Origin: Leptospira sp. GIMC2001
GTDB taxonomy: Bacteria > Spirochaetota > Leptospiria > Leptospirales > Leptospiraceae
Direction of reading: 5' to 3'
Length of the DNA: 64,000 bases
Assembly (NCBI RefSeq): GCF_028462125.1
Contig: NZ_CP115468.1
Span: 2,597,559-2,661,558, forward strand
The notes under the pieces were generated by a model. The model was given only the letters and a program-made list of their open reading frames with translations. It ran no database searches and was not told the origin of the DNA. Of the stretch, positions 27,611 through 36,895 are shown one piece after another; position 1 is the stretch's first letter, and the number at the start of each line of letters is the position of its first letter. Position numbers and translations under genes: made by a program.

Positions 27611-28771
27611 ATGGCACTCGACACAACTGAAAGACAAAAGCGAAATATGGACGTTTTCTCTGAACCAGAGAAAAAACTACATGTTCTCACGAAATTTCTT
27701 GCTGGTAAAGATTTAAAATTCAAAGACTTGCCTGAACGTGGGAAGGTGATTTTAAAAAAAATCAGTCCTGACGGCAACAAAGTTTTAGTTACGGCAGATG
27801 CGCATTCCAATCTAGAAATCAATGAAAAGGTCACTCTATTCAAAATTTTAGCTCGCTACATACAATTAGACTGCAAAGTAATCCAATCCAAAGGCGATAA
27901 CAATTTTGTATTGGCAATAGAGCGAATTGGAATCGCAAATCGAGACAGGGAAGCTCCTCGTGTTCCTGTTCCACCCGGCCATGTCTGGATTACAAATATA
28001 TTGACAAGCAAGGCATCGATCGATGCAAATATGTTCATCATCCCAACATCCGTGAAAGTGAATTTTTCGGATTACGAGATTAAATTAAAGAACAGTTGTG
28101 ATTTTATAAAAATCTCAACTTTCAAATCCGATGATCCAGAAAAACTGAGAATTGTAAAAAAAACTCAGAAAATTTTTCTGATTGAGGAAACCCAAGACCC
28201 GACATCCTATACAACAACTCCGAGCCCAGATTTTTTGAATTATGAGGAAGAAATTGACACCGATTTCAAATCAGAGATTCGCAAATTCAAAGATGGTAAA
28301 ATTAAATCCGAACTCATCGTACCTGTGATCTATGTTGATCTAGATGAACACGCAATTCCGATTGGATATGTTCACATGCAATCCAAGACTGAGAATTTTG
28401 ATCTAGGTAAAGCTATGGAAATTAAGACACTCACTTTTGAAATGGTAGATCGAATTCGAAACTCAAATACCGTTACGATTACTGAGCGATTTCCTGTATT
28501 AGATGTATCGGCAGGAGGATTGAAAATAAAAATCAATCACCCCGATCTCAATCAAACGCTTCCCAGATTGTCTGGATTCAATTTTGATATATTTTTCAAA
28601 ATGCAATCTCCTATGACTGTTTATGGAACAATTCGTTCTATCACAAAAGATGAAGATGGATCACTTATCATGGGTATCCATTTGTCAGGACATTCTTCTA
28701 GACCTGGTGAGAAGAAAAGATTTCTAGAAAACTTGGAACTGCTCAAACGCCAAATTGGATCGCCTACTTAA
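27611..28771 (+). CDS. DUF1577/PilZ-like regulatory protein
   Basis: 386 residues, cytoplasmic. The middle and C-terminal parts are rich in beta-strands. The C-terminal block (TERFPVLDVSAGGLKI, then FKMQSPMTVYGTIRSI and GSLIMGIHLSGHS) has the PilZ pattern of D-S-GGLKI and a late GI-H-L. An early RxxxR signature is not clear, so cyclic-di-GMP binding is uncertain. The overall layout resembles proteins annotated as DUF1577 in Leptospira (from memory). An EAL cyclic-di-GMP phosphodiesterase gene is the next gene, on the other strand, which supports a role in that signalling (inference). Confidence 0.7.
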   Translation: MALDTTERQKRNMDVFSEPEKKLHVLTKFLAGKDLKFKDLPERGKVILKKISPDGNKVLVTADAHSNLEINEKVTLFKILARYIQLDCKVIQSKGDNNFVLAIERIGIANRDREAPRVPVPPGHVWITNILTSKASIDANMFIIPTSVKVNFSDYEIKLKNSCDFIKISTFKSDDPEKLRIVKKTQKIFLIEETQDPTSYTTTPSPDFLNYEEEIDTDFKSEIRKFKDGKIKSELIVPVIYVDLDEHAIPIGYVHMQSKTENFDLGKAMEIKTLTFEMVDRIRNSNTVTITERFPVLDVSAGGLKIKINHPDLNQTLPRLSGFNFDIFFKMQSPMTVYGTIRSITKDEDGSLIMGIHLSGHSSRPGEKKRFLENLELLKRQIGSPT

Positions 28772-28838
28772 TTCTTCTAGTTCTTGATTATGTTTTATCA
28801 CATAAATCACTAAACTAATTGAGTCGGTTGGGAAAATT

Positions 28839-30188
28839 TTACATTTCAAATACTACATCAACAAATAAAATAAAATTATTATTTAGATTTTTAGAAAAAG
28901 TTTTTAACATAACATTTTCGGATATATCATGGTATAGAGAACTGACCATCCAAGATTTTTTGGATACGACTGATTTATAGCTATGCTCATAGAAAAACGG
29001 ACGCCAGGACCAATTCCTACCGATATAGGAATGATCCTCTTCGATTCTACCTTCGACGGATCTATAATAATTGGGAGAAATTTGAAATCCCTTTTCGTCG
29101 GTTATATACAATCTAAATACACAACTTTCAATCGAATTCATAACTGAGGAATCGATCCGATCTGAATTATTATAATTGGCGAAATACTTCAATACATCTG
29201 ATAATTGATTTTGAATTTTATCTTCCCAACTCAATGTTTCAAAAACTTCCCTAGTCTTTTTCTCATGAAAATTATCGAGTGCTAACCTTAATTGTTCAGA
29301 AAAATATTTTGGTTCCAAAAAATTCTTAATCGGTTTAGCAAAATAAAATCCTTGTAGATACCTAGATCCGTAGTTCAAAGCATTGTTGAGTTCTTCTTCA
29401 TTTTCAATTCCTTCAAAAAGTAAACTAGAGCCAAGACTCTCACCTAATCTAGACAATGTGAAAAGTATCTCTTTAAAATTACGAGAGAACACGGATCTCC
29501 TCAGCATTTGCAAATCGACTTTAATGATGTCGGGATGGAAAAGTCCGATGCGATCTAAATTCGAAGACTCCGAGCCAACATCATCAACTGCAATCCGAAA
29601 ACCTTCTCTTCGATAAATATCTATAATAGGTCTAATTTGTTCTAAATTTTCATCCAACCTTTCTTCTGTGATTTCTATGATAATTCGATCGGGTCGGATT
29701 CCTAATTTTCGAACAACTTGAACGGTAAAAGGAAGCTCCATAGTTTTTGAATTAAGATATTCTTTCATCGACATGGGAGAAATATTCAAAAACAGAGATG
29801 AACTTTTTTCTTGATTACGAGCGAATTCAATTAATGCTTTTTCTCGGATCTTTTGGTCTATATCCTTTTTTAGCTGAATGAATTCCTGAGAATCAGTGCG
29901 ATTTTTGATGGATGCAAGAAAAAAAGGCCCCATGCTTTCTGGTTCACGATTATCATCGTATTCTGGCAAATAACGCCCTAATACCTCATACCCATAAATT
30001 TCTCCGGTTTCCGTTGATACAACAGGCTGAAATACAGGATAGACATCACCCAATTTAAGCCAATTTTTCCATTCGACAAGACTTCGCATATGATACATAA
30101 ATAAATCAGAATCCAACTTTATACATATCTTTTGCAATAAGTATGCTAGAAATAGAATTATTCTGATATTTTGAGCAAAACGATCCAT
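28839..30188 (-). CDS. EAL-domain cyclic-di-GMP phosphodiesterase with C-terminal sensor domain
   Basis: 449 residues from the longest start; ATGs at codons 31 and 34 are alternatives, and none has a clear ribosome site. The EAL domain (about 50-290) has FQPVVS, EVLGR (EAL position, Glu68), LFLNISP, IIEITEERL, AVDDVG, DIIKVDLQM, FEGIE and LQGFYFAKP, so the main metal and catalytic residues are kept. The family cleaves cyclic-di-GMP to pGpG. The C-terminal 120 residues (YITDEKGFQISPNYY, NWSWRPFFYEH) look like the YkuI-type/PDC-like sensor domain seen after EAL domains. Direct repeats lie upstream. Confidence 0.87.
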   Translation of the reverse strand: MDRFAQNIRIILFLAYLLQKICIKLDSDLFMYHMRSLVEWKNWLKLGDVYPVFQPVVSTETGEIYGYEVLGRYLPEYDDNREPESMGPFFLASIKNRTDSQEFIQLKKDIDQKIREKALIEFARNQEKSSSLFLNISPMSMKEYLNSKTMELPFTVQVVRKLGIRPDRIIIEITEERLDENLEQIRPIIDIYRREGFRIAVDDVGSESSNLDRIGLFHPDIIKVDLQMLRRSVFSRNFKEILFTLSRLGESLGSSLLFEGIENEEELNNALNYGSRYLQGFYFAKPIKNFLEPKYFSEQLRLALDNFHEKKTREVFETLSWEDKIQNQLSDVLKYFANYNNSDRIDSSVMNSIESCVFRLYITDEKGFQISPNYYRSVEGRIEEDHSYIGRNWSWRPFFYEHSYKSVVSKKSWMVSSLYHDISENVMLKTFSKNLNNNFILFVDVVFEM

Positions 30189-30258
30189 AATTAAGCAAAC
30201 AGATCCATTGAGCGATTTAATTAATCTAAAAAGTTTACCTTTGAATCAAATGTCTGCG

Positions 30259-30292
30259 CATATTTTAAGCATTTATATCATATTTTAAACAT
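30259..30292. repeat. Two 14-bp direct repeats with 20-bp period between EAL and ligase genes
   Basis: CATATTTTAAGCAT (30259-30272) and CATATTTTAAACAT (30279-30292) differ at one base and are spaced by exactly 20 bp, two helical turns. They lie in the 180-bp divergent intergenic region and look like a tandem regulator site. No such binding site is known to me. Confidence 0.5.
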
Positions 30293-30401
30293 AGTTGTAA
30301 CGAAATTTGAGTGGATACTATACTAAAAAATCCAAATTTGATAATTTTGCATTCACTCTTGACAGCAAATGAGCAAAAAAACTATCCTCAGGGACATACA
30401 A

Positions 30402-32417
30402 ATGAAAGCCTTTTTAATCGTTGCTCTCACTCTTTATTTATCTTTTTTATCTCTACTTCTGTTTATAGATGATTCGCTTCCAACCAGCAGAATCAATTAT
30501 ATTTCCCTTTCCTTATTTTTTCTAGTTGTTGGCTACCTAATCCGAAATTCAAAAAAAGAAATTTTGGACTTTATTTTTTATATTTCCGGCGGATTTATTA
30601 TAGTTTTTCTTTCTTATTCTGCAATCACAACCTTCCCATCTAACAATTGGATGAGTCGGGACTTTCTACGAGCGATTCATTATGTATGTTTATTTTCATA
30701 TATTGTAATTTTTAGAAAGAATACGAGTAATCGATATATCTTTGTTAGTGCCTGGTTATTAATCATCCATTCTTTGATATTTCACTTAAATGATCATAAG
30801 GGTATTTATCTTTTTCCATTTATAATAATCGCTTTTATGCTTCAGAACCTAGAAGACAATCGTGCTACAAAAACTCGAGTCACCTTCCCTAAAGTTTTCT
30901 CTTCCCTAAATATTCTATTTTTTTCCTGTATTCTATTTTTGCTTTTTATCAAAACACAGAACAATTCGATTTATGAATACATTAGTTTTTCTTTTTTCTT
31001 TCTCATTCTAAGCAGTTTTCATCTTTTCCGTCATTTAGAAGAACATGAGAAGAATTTTATATTCAAAACGATATTGATTATTATGCTCTTTCAATTAGTA
31101 GTAATCAATTATGATAATGTTCATGCCATGATCACATCAGGAACATGGAGGATGTTGAGAAAGAACATTTTATCTTTTCCCACTTCTGCAATTGGATCCA
31201 TATCTACATTGGGAATATCCATAGCTGCAGGAATTTTTCTTTATAAAAGAAAACTAGATGCTATGTCGATCGGATCAGTGCTAATTTTTATTTGCGCCCT
31301 ATTCTTAATTTACTTTGCGCATTCTCGCACATCTTTAATTGCCTCGTTTTTTGCCGTATCATCAATTAGTTTATTTTTGTTTTCCAAAGGACAAAAGAAA
31401 ATTTTCCATAACAATATTTTTCGAGCAACAGTATTGTTGATAGGAATAATTGCTTATTTTACTATTGCAGAGTGCTCATTAGATCTCGAAACTTTAAATA
31501 TTCGATTTTCCTTGTGGGAACTGCATATAAAATCAGTGAGTTTCTTATCTCCGATTTTTGGCTTAGGTGCAGAACCGGAATGGAGACTTATATATCAGCT
31601 ACCTCCGAATTTTTCAGATAAAGCATTCTCTGATATATATCATTTTATTCACCATTTCAAATCATTTCCTCAAGCCCATAGTGTATATATTCAAATAACT
31701 TCTTCCTTTGGAATTATCGGTATAGGCTTTCTTATATTTGTCTTGTATCATCTCATCAAAAATCTAATCAGAATATTTAGATCTTCTTCCATCAATATTT
31801 ATGAATCTGTTTTCATAAGTACCACTATTGGCTATGGTTTGCATGAGCTCACAGATTTTCATATTTTTGACTATCCCATTATTTTCCCAATTCTTTCCAT
31901 CATCGCATTCGCAATTCCTAGTAAACACTATCAGTGGAATTCAAAAATTAATTATATTAATGCATCCTTAATTTTTATTGCTTCTCTGTTTATAATGATT
32001 ACATCAATACAGATTAGTCTTATAAAAATTCATAAAAAAGATATTTCTCCAAATTACAACCAAAGTAACCTCACATATTTCGAAAGGAATGAAAATGAAA
32101 GATCGGATCTTATCTGGACCTATCCAGGTTTAGATTTTGTCTTTAGATCTGTTCCTGAGAGTAATTTCCATAAACTTAAGTTCTTCTTTCATAGATCACA
32201 ATACGAGAAATATAAAGATCTGCAAGACTTGGAGAAAGCAGTATCACATGCAAGAAAATGTATCATACTAAATTCGGCTCAGCCCCTGTGCTTAAGACTT
32301 CTCACTAGCTTGTATGAGTCTGAGGTAGATCAAGATTTGACGGAGTTTTTAAACCTAATTTCGAATATTCAGGATCCTTTTGACACACTAAAATCTCTAA
32401 ATTTTGGAACAAAGTAG
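30402..32417 (+). CDS. O-antigen ligase/polymerase-like membrane protein
   Basis: 671 residues from the ATG at 30402, chosen for its ribosome site (AGGGA, 7 bases); the frame is open to an ATG at 30369. About twelve hydrophobic helices. A long extracytoplasmic loop near 410 carries the pattern of the O-antigen ligase family (GLGAEPEWRL and HAHSVYIQ-like QAHSVYIQITSSFGIIG). Family members (WaaL, Wzy) join or polymerise glycan repeats on the periplasmic face. The C-terminal 120 residues are soluble with a TPR-like helical part. It begins a run of four surface-glycan genes on the plus strand. Confidence 0.75.
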   Translation: MKAFLIVALTLYLSFLSLLLFIDDSLPTSRINYISLSLFFLVVGYLIRNSKKEILDFIFYISGGFIIVFLSYSAITTFPSNNWMSRDFLRAIHYVCLFSYIVIFRKNTSNRYIFVSAWLLIIHSLIFHLNDHKGIYLFPFIIIAFMLQNLEDNRATKTRVTFPKVFSSLNILFFSCILFLLFIKTQNNSIYEYISFSFFFLILSSFHLFRHLEEHEKNFIFKTILIIMLFQLVVINYDNVHAMITSGTWRMLRKNILSFPTSAIGSISTLGISIAAGIFLYKRKLDAMSIGSVLIFICALFLIYFAHSRTSLIASFFAVSSISLFLFSKGQKKIFHNNIFRATVLLIGIIAYFTIAECSLDLETLNIRFSLWELHIKSVSFLSPIFGLGAEPEWRLIYQLPPNFSDKAFSDIYHFIHHFKSFPQAHSVYIQITSSFGIIGIGFLIFVLYHLIKNLIRIFRSSSINIYESVFISTTIGYGLHELTDFHIFDYPIIFPILSIIAFAIPSKHYQWNSKINYINASLIFIASLFIMITSIQISLIKIHKKDISPNYNQSNLTYFERNENERSDLIWTYPGLDFVFRSVPESNFHKLKFFFHRSQYEKYKDLQDLEKAVSHARKCIILNSAQPLCLRLLTSLYESEVDQDLTEFLNLISNIQDPFDTLKSLNFGTK

Positions 32418-32419
32418 TG

Positions 32420-34012
32420 ATGATCAATTCCTTAAAGCTTTTGCGTAATTCCATAAAGATTAATTATCATTTCTTTCTAATTTTCATATTCTTAGTATTC
32501 ATTCTCGTCTACAGATCAGGATTAGATAAAGATGCATTATTCATTACTAGTGATGGTCAAATTAAATACTTCCAGACAGTTCAATTAATAAATACGAATA
32601 TTCTAAATTCGGAATGCTTTTACAATGGTAAAAGTCTTGATCCTGAGTTTAATTTTTTTCCAATACGATACCCTTGGTCTCTAATTGGAGATTCCATTCC
32701 TAACCGCTGCGTTTTCGAATATCCACCGTTTTTTCCATATTTAGCGACAGCGATATATTATATCTTTGGATTCAATGCTTTGATTTATATACCGTTATTT
32801 TTTCTAATTTTATCTGGATTTGTATTTTTTAAAATATTGAACTTCTATGATAAAGAAGTTATTTTCAAAATCCTCCTATTCATTTCAGCTTTCTTCTCCC
32901 TTCCCTTGCTAACTGCGATGGATTTTTCTGAAAGTCCTATCTACCATTTTCTAGGTTTGTGTGGAATTTATTTTTTCGTTAAACCTTATGATTCGATTAA
33001 AAAGAATCTATTTCTATTGGGATTTTTATTTGGGCTTTCGATTTACTTTAGATTGGAATCTCTTATACCAATCTTTTTTTGCGGATTATATCTTGTTTTA
33101 TTCTCCAAAGGATTTCAAAATAAATTTTCCTATGGTTTGTATTTAACTTTAGGATTTTGTATTCCATTTTCTATTTTCTGTATTTTTAATTATTTAGAAT
33201 CCGGACATCCGCTAGGCTTTCGATTTATCTCATCTTTGTTGGACAATGAAGTATCAAGTCCTGATTTTTCGTTTCGTATGCAGCTTTGGAAAGCATATCT
33301 TTTCGGAGATATTATTATGGTGGGTCTCTTTTCCTTTCAACCTTTGAGTATGATTGCAATCATTACAAGTCTAGCATTTGCAGTAACTCAAAGATTGAAT
33401 TTTAAAGAAGGATTGTTAATATTTTCTGGGATCTTATCTCTTATTTTTATTCCACTTAGCGTAAAATTCTATGGAGGTGTTGGCTATTTTGGATTACGCT
33501 ACTTAGAAACTCCTATGTTTTTTTTATATATAGGAATTGGCTTATCCCTCCTTCGCAATTCTGAAAATTTTTCAAAAGTTCAAATTTATTCTGGAATTGC
33601 AGTAATACTGATTAGTTTTTATTTCAATTATAAAGCAACAAATGAAGGTCTCAAAGTATTAAAGAACGGAGCAAGAGATTATCAGATTTTACAAAACTTC
33701 TTCAAGTTGGAAAATCAAGCAATCATACATACAAGTCTTTATTCTTCAATTTTTATAGGAAAATCCTTTATTAAAGACAATCATTTTCATATTCATCAAG
33801 AGAAAGTCTTAAATGAGTTTTTGAATTCCCATTATAAAAATAAAAAAGTGATCCTGGTTTTGCCTCCGGACAATATGTATGTGTCCGCGGATATTCCGAA
33901 GAAGTTTCATGAGAACTATAAGACAGATATTAATATAAACAAAATAAATATAACTATTTTAGAACAGAAGTCAATCAACTCAATAACTTTGATTCATGGA
34001 TTAGTGAAATGA
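32420..34012 (+). CDS. Membrane glycosyltransferase-like protein (GT-C type)
   Basis: 530 residues. About ten to eleven membrane helices and an early acidic loop (DGQIKYFQTVQ) typical of GT-C enzymes that use lipid-linked sugars. It shares clear blocks with the minus-strand protein at 38.0-39.5 kb, including KSLDPEFNF/QSLDPNYSY, GLSIYFRLE and GHPLGFR, so the two are paralogues. The start (ATG at 32420, GTG just before) overlaps the preceding stop; the last codons overlap the next gene (ATGA). Confidence 0.75.
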   Translation: MINSLKLLRNSIKINYHFFLIFIFLVFILVYRSGLDKDALFITSDGQIKYFQTVQLINTNILNSECFYNGKSLDPEFNFFPIRYPWSLIGDSIPNRCVFEYPPFFPYLATAIYYIFGFNALIYIPLFFLILSGFVFFKILNFYDKEVIFKILLFISAFFSLPLLTAMDFSESPIYHFLGLCGIYFFVKPYDSIKKNLFLLGFLFGLSIYFRLESLIPIFFCGLYLVLFSKGFQNKFSYGLYLTLGFCIPFSIFCIFNYLESGHPLGFRFISSLLDNEVSSPDFSFRMQLWKAYLFGDIIMVGLFSFQPLSMIAIITSLAFAVTQRLNFKEGLLIFSGILSLIFIPLSVKFYGGVGYFGLRYLETPMFFLYIGIGLSLLRNSENFSKVQIYSGIAVILISFYFNYKATNEGLKVLKNGARDYQILQNFFKLENQAIIHTSLYSSIFIGKSFIKDNHFHIHQEKVLNEFLNSHYKNKKVILVLPPDNMYVSADIPKKFHENYKTDININKINITILEQKSINSITLIHGLVK

Positions 34013-35094
34013 GAAACTATATTGACCAAATATCCAGAACTAAATTAGTGAAAATGATTTCAAATCACTTACATTTACCTATAGTTTTGATTTTCTTAGC
34101 CATGGGAATTTACTATCGAATCATACATTTGGATTTACAATCATTATGGTACGATGAATTATTTTCTGTTTTGGCTTCGCAAAAATCGTCCTTGATAGAA
34201 TTTTTTGAAATATACTCCAAAGAGACTAATCCACCTTTGCACGGCCTACTTCTATTCAATTGGTTTTTAATATTTGGTAACTCTCCAATCGTTGCCAGAT
34301 CATTAAGTGTGGTCTTTGGAATTTCGTCTTTGATATTTCTTTTCTATAGTGCCTTAAAAACTGCGGATTTTGTTCAGAAAAAGACGTTTTTTATTTCGAC
34401 AATTTTTTTATCGGTAAGTTTTGGTGCAGTGTATTACTCTCAAGAAGCTAGGCCTTATAGCTTGATGATATTTCTAACTCTACCGATCACAATATATTAT
34501 TGCAATTTTTGGAAAAAAATACTTCTAAAGCAATCCATATCTATATATAGTTTTTCTTTATTTTTGTTTCTAAGTTTATTACTCTCATACACACATTATT
34601 TTGGATTTCTTTTTTCTTTACATATTTTTGCTTTATTAGGATTACTTAGCCTATGGTTCAGATCAAAACGTAATATTTTCATTATTTTTTTTGGAATCTT
34701 ATTGCTTGTTTTTCTATTTCTACCTGAGATTTATAAAATAGTCAATTTATTGCCTCAATCTCAGAAAATATCATGGATTCCAAAACCGAATCCAACAATT
34801 TACTATGAATTTTTTAATTATGTTTTTTTTATAAATCGCCTAAGTAATCCATGGATCATATTTGTAATTTTAACAATTTTATTTTTATATAATATGAAAA
34901 GAGATGGAGTAAAAATCGAAAAGATAAATATCAATTTTTATATTCCAATTTCGATTCTACTTTTAACTTTATTATTTCTTCTTTCGACTTTTTTTTATTC
35001 TTTAAAAAATCCTATTATAACTGGAAGGAATTTGCTCGTTCTGGCATTTCCATTAATTTATGCAAGTAGCTTTATTATTGCTTATCCTGCAAGA
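34009..35094 (+). pseudogene. ArnT-like membrane glycosyltransferase, 5' part of an IS-split gene
   Basis: Encodes the first 362 residues of a GT-C enzyme of the ArnT/PMT group: the early loop has SLWYDELFSVLASQ (acidic D-E of the catalytic site), TNPPLHGLL, and SQEARPYSLM. About nine helices follow. The reading frame then enters the IS at 35095 and stops at 35124, adding about ten foreign residues. The 3' part resumes after the IS at 36482 in the same frame (see the entry there). The start codon is coupled to the previous gene by ATGA. Confidence 0.88.
35086..35094. repeat. Left copy of 9-bp target-site duplication
   Basis: CCTGCAAGA directly precedes the left end of the IS and recurs at 36473-36481 directly after its right end. 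Confidence 0.9.
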
Positions 35095-35121
35095 GAGCTA
35101 GACTCAAAAACCGTTAGGAAT
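35095..35121 (+). repeat. Left terminal inverted repeat of the IS
   Basis: Begins GAGCTAGACTC and continues with AAAAACCGTTAGGAAT. It is complementary to the right end at 22 of 27 positions. Confidence 0.85.
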
Positions 35122-35131
35122 TGAAAAAAGC

Positions 35132-35181
35132 GGAACCCGTCCATAATATAGTTTTGGACAACAAAATCATAAAGGGGTTCC
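35132..35181 (+). promoter_or_regulatory. Leader hairpin of the transposase mRNA masking its Shine-Dalgarno
   Basis: GGAACCC (35132-35138) pairs with GGGTTCC (35175-35181) and, inside it, GTCCA (35139-35143) with TGGAC (35155-35159). The outer 3' arm contains the ribosome site GGGG (35174-35177), 8 bases before the ATG. Such a fold would form mainly in read-through RNA from outside. Confidence 0.6.
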
Positions 35182-35185
35182 ACCA

Positions 35186-36442
35186 ATGAAAAATAAAAAC
35201 ACAACCACATCGAATAGTCAATCGAATATTGATAGTTTTCGATCTTTTTTAAAATCAAACATAGAAACTGAAATCCGAAAAAAATCCTTAGAATTTATCC
35301 AAGAGATCATGGAAGAGGAAATCGAAGCCCTATGCGGAAAAAGATTTAGCCGTAAAGTAGAAGAAAGTCTAGCATATCGTGCAGGTTCAGAGAATGTTTT
35401 TGTTCCAATATTGGGTCAGAAACATAAAATCAAAAAACCAAGAGTCAGAAAATCTGGACAAGAAGTTTTACTAGAAAGCTATGCAAATTTAAAATCCGAA
35501 GCAGATCTTGGAGAAATTGTTTTCAAACTGATGGTATCTGGTCTAACGACACGGCGATTTAGAGAATGCTTGAAAGATGTATCTGAGCAACTTGGAGTTT
35601 CAAAATCAAAGATATCCAGAGAATTTGTAAATGCTTCTAGAGCACATTTTAACAAACTGAATACGAGAAAATTTCCAGGCAAAGAATTCTTTTCCATTTT
35701 CATTGATGGTATTCATGTAGCGGATGAAGTGATAGTAGTTGTATTAGGTGTAGATAAAGAAGGACACAAGCATTTTTTGTCGGTGGTACAAGGCTCAAGT
35801 GAACATTCTGAAATAGTATTATCTGCTTTAAGGAAACTACAAGATCGTGAAATTTCACTTACTGAACGGGTTTTGGTTGTCTCAGATGGTTCAAAAGGAA
35901 TTGAGAAAGGCATTAAGCAATACTTTGGTGAAAACTATGATCACCAAAGGTGTATTTTACATAAAATGAGAAATATAAAAGCGTGCTTGCCCAAAGAATA
36001 TCATGATGAATTTCAAATTGAATATAAAGCAATTTTCAATTTGAATGAATACTCGAAGGCTAAAGAATCTTTGAAAGCAATGGAACATTGGTTAGGGAAT
36101 ATCAGTGAAACAGCTAAGATGAGTCTGTTAGAAGGTCAAGACAATCTATTGACTTGTCATAGAATCCAATTACCAATCGAAATTCGAAAAACATTTCAAT
36201 CAACGAATCCCATTGATTCAGCCTTTTCACATCCAAGATTTCAAATGAACCGAGTAAAAAGGTGGCGTAAAAATCGAGACATGACAACACGATGGACAGC
36301 AGCTCTCCTATATGCACAAGAGCTTCATTTCAGAAAAGTAAAAGGATACAAAGAAATAGAAAAATTTCTATCCAATTATTTAGCCAATAAAAAAGTAATT
36401 GAAGAAAACTTTACAGAGATGAATATATCTTTATCCGCCTAA
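35186..36442 (+). CDS. IS256-family transposase
   Basis: 418 residues, full length. Mutator-type (Transposase_mut) protein: an N-terminal part with EEEIEALCGKRF, then the catalytic core with Asp174 (FIDGIHV) and Asp234 (VVSDGSKGI), the C-x2-H-like signature RCILHKMRNI, and the C-terminal TNPIDSAFSHPRFQMNRVKRW block with RWTAALL after it. The place where the family has the third catalytic Glu (TNxIE) is Asp344 here. The spacing from Asp234 (110 residues) fits the family. Ribosome site GGGG lies inside a leader hairpin. Confidence 0.95.
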   Translation: MKNKNTTTSNSQSNIDSFRSFLKSNIETEIRKKSLEFIQEIMEEEIEALCGKRFSRKVEESLAYRAGSENVFVPILGQKHKIKKPRVRKSGQEVLLESYANLKSEADLGEIVFKLMVSGLTTRRFRECLKDVSEQLGVSKSKISREFVNASRAHFNKLNTRKFPGKEFFSIFIDGIHVADEVIVVVLGVDKEGHKHFLSVVQGSSEHSEIVLSALRKLQDREISLTERVLVVSDGSKGIEKGIKQYFGENYDHQRCILHKMRNIKACLPKEYHDEFQIEYKAIFNLNEYSKAKESLKAMEHWLGNISETAKMSLLEGQDNLLTCHRIQLPIEIRKTFQSTNPIDSAFSHPRFQMNRVKRWRKNRDMTTRWTAALLYAQELHFRKVKGYKEIEKFLSNYLANKKVIEENFTEMNISLSA

Positions 36443-36445
36443 TTG

Positions 36446-36472
36446 ATTTCTAACGGTTTTTGGGACAATCTC
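36446..36472 (-). repeat. Right terminal inverted repeat of the IS
   Basis: Read on the minus strand it begins GAGATTGTCCC and continues AAAAACCGTTAGAAAT, matching the left end at 22 of 27 positions. It starts three bases after the transposase stop. Confidence 0.85.
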
Positions 36473-36481
36473 CCTGCAAGA
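36473..36481. repeat. Right copy of 9-bp target-site duplication
   Basis: CCTGCAAGA, identical to 35086-35094. Removing the IS and one copy restores an uninterrupted glycosyltransferase frame. Confidence 0.9.
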
Positions 36482-36889
36482 CCCAATTTTGCGATTGTAA
36501 TTATTCTTGTCTCTTACCTCAGCTATAAACTGTTATTTGGTTTCACAACCGAATACTACCAACCTTTCAAACAGGATTTCAGAGCAGCTGCACAATATTT
36601 AATAGATAATAATAAAAATTCCAATCCAATCTATTCATTCAATAGTACGGAATATTACAATTACTACTTTGATCATCTTCCACATGAACAAGAATTGGTA
36701 GTCCTGAGCTATGAGTATTCTAAACCGAATCTATTGGAATATCAGGATAAAGATTTTTTCTTGATAGAGAGCCATATAGAACTCGATGAATTTCCCAAAG
36801 ATCTAATTGGTAAATTAGACCAAAAATACAATATATTTATCCACAAAGAAAATGGATTGACAATCTACAAATTAAATAAGAAGAAATAG
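36482..36889 (+). pseudogene. ArnT-like membrane glycosyltransferase, 3' part of the IS-split gene
   Basis: Codes for the last 135 residues (PNFAIVIIL, a membrane helix, then a soluble tail of beta/alpha type with QDFRAAAQYLIDNN and a Lys-rich end). Joined to the 5' part across one copy of CCTGCAAGA the frame reads YPAR-PNFA without a shift, giving a 497-residue protein. The frame is open from a TTG inside the IS right end (36443), but that is not a credible start. The next gene begins 6 bases after its stop. Confidence 0.85.
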
Positions 36890-36895
36890 CTAACG

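Larger units (their letters stand above)
35095..36472 (+). mobile_element. Complete IS256-family insertion sequence (1378 bp)
   Basis: The ends are imperfect terminal inverted repeats (35095-35121 and 36446-36472; 22 of 27 bases identical), both starting GAG and sharing CAAAAACCGTTAG or a close form. They enclose one transposase gene. A 9-bp duplication flanks the element, as expected for the family (8-9 bp). Perfect duplications and an intact gene point to a recent insertion. Confidence 0.93.

Noticed and set aside
36443..36889. Separate gene starting at the TTG in the IS right end
   Set aside because: The frame continues the interrupted glycosyltransferase exactly across the duplication; the TTG belongs to the IS end and has no ribosome site.
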